Below, one piece after another: positions 59,897-64,000 of a stretch of 64,000 nt of DNA. The stretch comes from Paracoccus aerius (GTDB lineage Bacteria; Pseudomonadota; Alphaproteobacteria; Rhodobacterales; Rhodobacteraceae), in contig NZ_BNCL01000012.1 in NCBI RefSeq assembly GCF_014656455.1, forward strand, positions 49,328 to 113,327, written 5' to 3'. Both the position numbers and the translations under genes were made by a program. Numbering within the stretch: position 1 is the first letter of the stretch; each line of letters begins with the position of its first letter. Under the pieces are notes generated by a model that saw only the letters and a list, made by a program, of their open reading frames with translations, was not told the origin of the DNA and ran no database searches.

Positions 59897-61712
59897 CAGA
59901 CCCATCCGCTTCCTGATCGTCGACGACATCGCCGAGAACATCCTGGCGCTTGAAGCGCTGCTGCGCCGCGACGGTCTGCTGGTCGATCACGCCCATTCCG
60001 CGACCGAGGCGTTGGAGCTGATGCTGGTCCATGACTATGCCCTGGCGCTGCTGGACGTGCATATGCCCGACACCGACGGCTATGAGCTGGCGGAACTGAT
60101 GCGGTCCACGGAACGGACCCGGGGCGTGCCCATCATCTTCGTCACCGCCGCCGAACGCGACGAAACCCGCCGCTTCCGGGGATACGAGGCGGGCGCGGTC
60201 GATTACATCTTCAAGCCCGTCGATCCGGTGGTTCTGAAATCCAAGGCCGAGGTCTTCTTCCGCATCGGCCAGCAGGCCCGCGACCTGCAGCGCCAGCACG
60301 ACGAGATGCAGCGCATCGCCCATGACCGCGACCGCGCGGCCAGCCTGTTGCGCGCCCATACCGACAACTCGCCCCTGGCCTTCGTGACGCTCGACCAGGA
60401 TCTGGTGATCCGAGCCTGGTCAAAGGGGGCGGAACGGATGTTCGGCCGCCTGGCCGCAGACCTGCTGGGCCAGCCGGCCACTGATACCTGCTGGCTGGAC
60501 GACGACGGGGCAGCCGTCCTGGCGGGCTGGCTGGCGCCGGGCGATGCCGCGCCCCGTCATTCGACCGAACTGTCGCTGGGCCATGCCGAACGGGGCCTGA
60601 TCCCTTGCGAGATCCACGGATCGATCCTGTCGGGCAGCAGGCAGCGCACCCTGTCGCTGCAGATCCTGGACATCACCGAACGCCGCCGCGCCGAGGAGGT
60701 GCGGTCCCTGCTGGTTGGTGAGTTGAACCACCGCATCAAGAACACCCTGGCCAATGTCCAGGCCATCGCACGACAGGGCCTGCGCCGGTCGCGCGATCTG
60801 GCCGAGTTCGAGCAAAGCTTCGTTGGCCGTCTGCAGGCCTTGTCGCGCGCCCATTCGATTCTGTCGGATTCCACCTGGGCCAGTGCGCCCCTGGACCAGT
60901 TGATCGACGACCAGATCCGGGTGGGCACGCTGGACGCCGACCGGTTGCGCCGCAACGGCCCCCCGGTCGAACTGACGCCCGACACGATGTTGCGCATGGC
61001 GCTGACCCTGCACGAACTGGCGACCAATGCGGCCAAGTATGGCGCTCTGTCGGTGCCGCAGGGGATGGTGCATCTGGACTGGCGGCTTGACGCGGGGGGC
61101 CTGGCCCTGACTTGGCGCGAGACCGGCGGGCCTGCCGTGATTCCCCCCGCCCACAGCGGCTTCGGGTCCGATCTGATCGCAGCCGTGGCCGGGGGCGAGG
61201 ACGGGGCAGTTGCCGCCGACTGGCGCCCCGAGGGCGTCGTCTGGGCCATCCGGCTGTCCGAGGGCGTGAAGGCCCTGGACAGCACCCCTGCGGCCCCCCG
61301 GGCCTCGGCCGAGGCTGCGGATCGTCCCGCCGCTGTTCTGCATGGCTGCGCCGTCCTGGTGATCGAGGACGAACCCCTTGTCGCCTTGGACATCCAGGAG
61401 GAACTGGAGCTGGCGGGGGCGGGCCATGTCCGGATCGCCCGGACCGTGGATGCCGCCCTGTCAGCCCTTTCCGAACATCGTTTCGACCTGGCGCTGCTGG
61501 ACGGCAACCTGAAGGGAGAGCCGGTGGACAGCGTGGCGCTGCGCCTGCGCGAGGCGTCGGTGCCCTTCTGCTTCGTGTCGGGCTATGGGCGCGAGCATCT
61601 GCCGCAGGGCTTCGAGGATGCGCCCCTGATCCAGAAGCCCTTTCCGCCGACCTCGCTGCGCCAGATTCTCAGCGAGCTTCTGTATCTGCGCCGGCTCCAC
61701 GCGGCCGAATAG
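59889..61712 (+). CDS. REC-PAS-HWE kinase-REC signalling protein
   Basis: A 607-aa cytoplasmic protein: receiver 1 (residues 6-120, Asp56 in LALLDVHMPDTDG), a short coiled linker, a PAS domain (160-265), an HWE kinase core with His281 in LLVGELNHRIKNTLANVQAIARQ and ATPase HELATNAAKYGALS, and a C-terminal receiver (490-600, Asp538 in LALLDGNLKGE) of the type found beside HWE kinases. The start is placed at ATG 59889 inside cheR; ATG 59883 is the alternative. Receiver 1 may accept phosphate from the hybrid kinase upstream, which would make the operon a relay. Confidence 0.9.
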   Translation: MPDRPIRFLIVDDIAENILALEALLRRDGLLVDHAHSATEALELMLVHDYALALLDVHMPDTDGYELAELMRSTERTRGVPIIFVTAAERDETRRFRGYEAGAVDYIFKPVDPVVLKSKAEVFFRIGQQARDLQRQHDEMQRIAHDRDRAASLLRAHTDNSPLAFVTLDQDLVIRAWSKGAERMFGRLAADLLGQPATDTCWLDDDGAAVLAGWLAPGDAAPRHSTELSLGHAERGLIPCEIHGSILSGSRQRTLSLQILDITERRRAEEVRSLLVGELNHRIKNTLANVQAIARQGLRRSRDLAEFEQSFVGRLQALSRAHSILSDSTWASAPLDQLIDDQIRVGTLDADRLRRNGPPVELTPDTMLRMALTLHELATNAAKYGALSVPQGMVHLDWRLDAGGLALTWRETGGPAVIPPAHSGFGSDLIAAVAGGEDGAVAADWRPEGVVWAIRLSEGVKALDSTPAAPRASAEAADRPAAVLHGCAVLVIEDEPLVALDIQEELELAGAGHVRIARTVDAALSALSEHRFDLALLDGNLKGEPVDSVALRLREASVPFCFVSGYGREHLPQGFEDAPLIQKPFPPTSLRQILSELLYLRRLHAAE

Positions 61713-61718
61713 GGCGGG

Positions 61719-62114
61719 TCAGGCGAAGGGATTGCGGATCCGCAACTGGCCTTCGACCAGCATCCCGTCCTGCATGTCCTCGGACCACAGGATGTCGCAG
61801 CCAGCCAGCAGGGCCGAGGCGACGATCATGGAATCATAGACCGAAAAGCCATGGCGCGCGTTCAGCGCCCGGCCGATGTCATGGCTGCGCAGATCCAGAT
61901 CCCGCACCGTGCAAAGCTGGCGGACGCCGTGCAGGAAATCCGCGGCCTCGTCCGGGGTCATGCGGGCCTTGCGCAGGCAGTTGACCAGGGCCTCGTTCAG
62001 AACCTGCACGCTGATGGTGCCCCCCCCAGCCAGCAGGGCTTCGGCCCGGTCGCATCTGGGGCCTTCGTCCAGCAGGTAGAGGATGACATTCGTGTCGAAG
62101 AAGACGCCGGGCAT
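61719..62114 (-). CDS. PIN-domain toxin (VapC-like)
   Basis: A 131-aa PIN ribonuclease. The acidic metal site is visible as FFDTNVILYLL (Asp7), NEALVN (Glu40), DIGRALNARHGFSVYDSMIVASALLAGCDILWSEDMQDG (Asp residues of the third and fourth motif). VapC toxins cleave RNA, often tRNA or rRNA. ATG at 62114 overlaps the antitoxin stop by one base (TGATG). It converges with the REC-PAS-HWE-REC gene, 6 bases apart. Confidence 0.9.
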   Translation of the reverse strand: MPGVFFDTNVILYLLDEGPRCDRAEALLAGGGTISVQVLNEALVNCLRKARMTPDEAADFLHGVRQLCTVRDLDLRSHDIGRALNARHGFSVYDSMIVASALLAGCDILWSEDMQDGMLVEGQLRIRNPFA

Positions 62115-62341
62115 CAGCGCCTGTTGGCCTCGTCCCGGTCAAGCCGGTCGCCTGCGGGCAGGCGGCCGCGAAAGCGGCGCAGCCCGGCCAGGATCTCCTC
62201 GGGGCGGGGCTGGCGAACCACGGCGAAGCCCTCGGCCTCGGCGCGCAGGTCGATATGGTCGCCCTCGCGCAGGTCAAGCGTCCGCACCAGGTCGGCGGGC
62301 AGGCGCACCGCCAGGGAATTGCCCCATTTCGCGACTTGCAT
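62114..62341 (-). CDS. AbrB/MazE-type antitoxin (VapB-like)
   Basis: A 75-aa protein with a swapped-hairpin AbrB fold: MQVAKWGNSLAVRLPADLVRTLDLREGDHIDLRAEAEGFAVVR forms the DNA-binding part, and the C-terminal 30 residues (PRPEEILAGLRRFRGRLPAGDRLDRDEA) would wrap the toxin. It precedes vapC and probably represses the pair through the palindrome at 62362-62385. The start at 62341 follows AAAGGGG; the longer frame (62377) reads into the operator. Confidence 0.88.
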   Translation of the reverse strand: MQVAKWGNSLAVRLPADLVRTLDLREGDHIDLRAEAEGFAVVRQPRPEEILAGLRRFRGRLPAGDRLDRDEANRR

Positions 62342-62361
62342 GATCGGCGGCCCCTTTCGTT

Positions 62362-62385
62362 GATCTACATCACGCAATGTATATC
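62362..62385. promoter_or_regulatory. Palindromic operator of the VapBC-like pair
   Basis: GATCTACAT-CACGCA-ATGTATATC: 9-bp arms with one mismatch, just upstream of the antitoxin start and touching the resolvase stop. Confidence 0.55.
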
Positions 62386-63298
62386 ATCCGGGCCTTTCCG
62401 ACAAGGGCAGCGGGGGCTGGGCTGCGATCAGTCCCATCTTCTCGGCCCGCAGCAGCAGGGCGCGGACGGATGAAGGATACCACTTCGCGCTGCCCCGCGG
62501 CGTGCGTTCGCGCATGTCCTCCAGCCGCTTGGCGATGCCCGCCAGCGTCAGGTCGGGATCGGCATGGCGCATCCCGGCGATGATGGCCAGCAGCCGGTCG
62601 TCCGCTGTGCGGCGCGGGGCGCGGTCCAGCACCGTCGCAGGCAAAAGCCCGTCGCGGACATAGCGGCGGGCGGCGCGCTTGAGCCGCTCGACTGTCCAGG
62701 GCTGGCCGGTGCGGCTGCCCAGAAGCCGCGTCAGGTCGTCCCAGGCCATGTCGGGGCGGTGGCGGCGCACCAGCGGCAGCCAGGTGTCGGCGGTGGATTC
62801 GAGCTTCTGGAAATAGGTCTCGTCCCGCGCCGCGCGCAGCTTGCGGATCGCGTCCCGGTCGCCTGCCTTCAACGCCGGATTGCCGCCGACCCGCCCCTGG
62901 GCGCGCGCCGCGCGCAGTCCCGCCTTGGTCCGTTCGCGGATCAGCGCGCGCTCCAGTTCCGCCACCGCGCCCATCACCTGCAGGCTGAACTTGCCCTGCG
63001 CCGTGGTGGTGTCGATCGGGTCGCCCAGCGACCGGAAATGCGCGCCCCTGGCCTCCAGCGTCTCGATCACCTGCAGAAGATGGCTCAGCGACCGCGCCAG
63101 CCGGTCGAGGCGGACCACCACCAGCGTCTGCCCCGGCCGGATCGTCGCCAGAAGCCGCGCAAGGGCAGGGCGGGTCCGATCGGCCCCCGAGGCGTGTTCT
63201 TCGTGGATGGTTGTGCAGCCCGCGGCCCGCAGTTCCATCCGCTGAGGGTCAAGCGTCTGTTCCCCGGTCGAGACGCGGGCATAGCCGATAAGGGACAT
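62384..63298 (-). CDS. Serine resolvase/invertase
   Basis: A 304-aa serine recombinase. The catalytic Ser is in GYARVSTGEQTLDPQ (Ser10), with VVVRLDRLARSLSHLLQVIETLEARGA and GKFSLQVMGAVAELERALIRERTKAGLRAARAQGR as the usual resolvase core. The C-terminal half is longer than in Tn3 resolvases and carries helical, probably DNA-binding segments (for example VERLKRAARRYV and ALLLRAEKMGL). On plasmids it resolves multimers. It may also be a remnant of a transposon; no transposase was found. It lies just upstream of the toxin/antitoxin pair on the same strand. Confidence 0.9.
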   Translation of the reverse strand: MSLIGYARVSTGEQTLDPQRMELRAAGCTTIHEEHASGADRTRPALARLLATIRPGQTLVVVRLDRLARSLSHLLQVIETLEARGAHFRSLGDPIDTTTAQGKFSLQVMGAVAELERALIRERTKAGLRAARAQGRVGGNPALKAGDRDAIRKLRAARDETYFQKLESTADTWLPLVRRHRPDMAWDDLTRLLGSRTGQPWTVERLKRAARRYVRDGLLPATVLDRAPRRTADDRLLAIIAGMRHADPDLTLAGIAKRLEDMRERTPRGSAKWYPSSVRALLLRAEKMGLIAAQPPLPLSERPG

Positions 63299-63848
63299 GA
63301 AGGGCTCCGTGGTCGTGGAGGGGGAGGATTACACAGTTGGAGGACAAGAGGAAACGGTCGTTTGATGGACGATGTAGATTATTCATCGTCTGGAACGGAG
63401 TAGCCGAGGATGCAGCGTTTCCCCGGCGCTGCTGCTGTTTGCAGGGCTGCCAACTTCTGCATCTGCAGCACGCGACCTGCCCCAAGCGGCGATCTGTTCT
63501 CCAGGTATGGCGCTTCTTCAGTTGCCGCCGCGGTAAACCGCATTCTGTTCAGTAACAGCGGCCATAGCGATGAACATTGAGGCGGAGAGCCTCGGGCCGA
63601 ACTGGTTGAAGGGCGCCCGGCAGGTGTGAACGGATACAACTAGCAGGGCCATCGAAACCTCACCGGCCGCCATGCAGGCGAAGAAGGAGATGCCGATCTT
63701 CCGGCGGCTGTCGTCAATTGCGGGTCTGTCGCGATCGCCTTGGAGATCGTGCCAAAGCCGCAATCCCCACGATCTTCGTTTTCTGTTAGATTACAGATCC
63801 ATCCGGCCGACAAAGGTCAGGGCCAAGTGGTTATTGGAGGGGAGGACC
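63299..63848. other. Gene-poor region between resolvase and gfa
   Basis: No convincing gene was seen. A palindrome GACGATG-TAGATTATT-CATCGTC (63368-63390) sits 70 bases before the resolvase start and may be a res-type binding site. GC content falls compared with the rest, and minus-strand frames at 63518-63763 and 63379-63639 look like eroded coding sequence rather than known proteins. The last 100 bases before gfa contain an AT-rich stretch, perhaps its promoter. Confidence 0.5.
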
Positions 63849-64000
63849 ATGACGAACACTCAAGGCGTGCTTATTCATCCTGCAGTCGACAAGGGCATAA
63901 AGCGAGCCGATCCGGACTTTGCGGGCGGCACGCTGACCTGCAAATGCGCCACGAACCCCGTGAAGGTCCGGGTCGGCGCCCAGACCGCCCATAACCATGT
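63849..64000 (+). CDS. gfa: S-(hydroxymethyl)glutathione synthase, 5' part (partial)
   Basis: The first 50 residues of Gfa, the zinc enzyme that joins formaldehyde to glutathione in formaldehyde oxidation. The start is strongly supported by GGAGG and by [40 protein letters not shown], which matches the Paracoccus enzyme, including the zinc-binding Cys-Lys-Cys. The gene runs off the right edge. A glutathione-dependent formaldehyde dehydrogenase gene would be expected soon after it, as in Paracoccus denitrificans. Confidence 0.93.
   Translation, partial: MTNTQGVLIHPAVDKGIKRADPDFAGGTLTCKCATNPVKVRVGAQTAHNH

Overview
The window reads as DNA from an alphaproteobacterium of the Rhodobacteraceae, most likely Paracoccus. 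The reasons are the high GC content, the family gene content (homogentisate pathway, TRAP transporters, an EcfG sigma factor, HWE kinases), a Rhodobacteraceae-style intergenic element at 2124-2175, and a right-hand edge that enters a gfa gene closely resembling Paracoccus formaldehyde-activating enzyme. A Rep_3 initiator with iterons and a parAB partition locus (51.5-55.8 kb) show that this is an extrachromosomal replicon, a large plasmid or chromid. No rRNA, tRNA, CRISPR array or intact insertion sequence was seen.

Layout. 0-12.3 kb is catabolism: tyrosine degradation (hmgA, fahA, maiA under a MarR regulator; hppD plus a Rieske protein under an Lrp regulator) encloses a LysR / class III CoA-transferase / HMG-CoA-lyase / TRAP transporter island that probably degrades a branched dicarboxylic acid such as 3-hydroxy-3-methylglutarate. 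12.5-22.6 kb holds small stress proteins, a zinc dehydrogenase, a Ybb-type ABC exporter divergent from a TesA esterase, a DUF1810 protein, a DHH phosphoesterase coupled to a UV endonuclease, and a membrane-anchored Mrr-type nuclease. 22.6-29.1 kb has malQ, a GlpD-like dehydrogenase with an FGGY kinase, and an M42 peptidase. 29.1-33.3 kb has a 53-aa protein, a large HWE kinase and a ClpP-like peptidase. 33.3-44.8 kb is a two-way sugar and glycosyltransferase locus of unknown product. 44.8-48.6 kb is a general-stress-response (GSR) locus: EcfG, two NepR-like peptides and a response regulator with a sigma2-like tail, followed by ndh. 48.7-51.5 kb is a second ECF sigma/anti-sigma pair with fasciclin and DUF4394 proteins. 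51.5-55.8 kb is the replication and partition region. 55.9-61.7 kb is a three-gene sensory operon (hybrid kinase, CheR, REC-PAS-HWE-REC). 61.7-63.3 kb has a VapBC-like pair and a serine resolvase, then about 550 bases without a clear gene before gfa.

How it works together. Reading the gaps on both strands, I found eleven strings of the form GGAAC-N16/17-(C/G)GTT, the general-stress-response promoter type, each upstream of and facing a gene. They stand before ecfG itself, ndh, the sensory-kinase operon, a ClpP-like peptidase, DUF1810 and DUF2934 proteins, two tiny hydrophilic proteins, a dehydrogenase operon, and both arms of the sugar cluster. The window therefore seems to carry much of a stress regulon as well as its sigma factor, candidate anti-sigma factors and candidate input kinases. 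The clearest candidates for undescribed biology are the stress-driven sugar cluster, with its glycosidase/epimerase fusion, and the response regulator that carries a sigma2-like mimic after its receiver domain, the reverse of the PhyR order.
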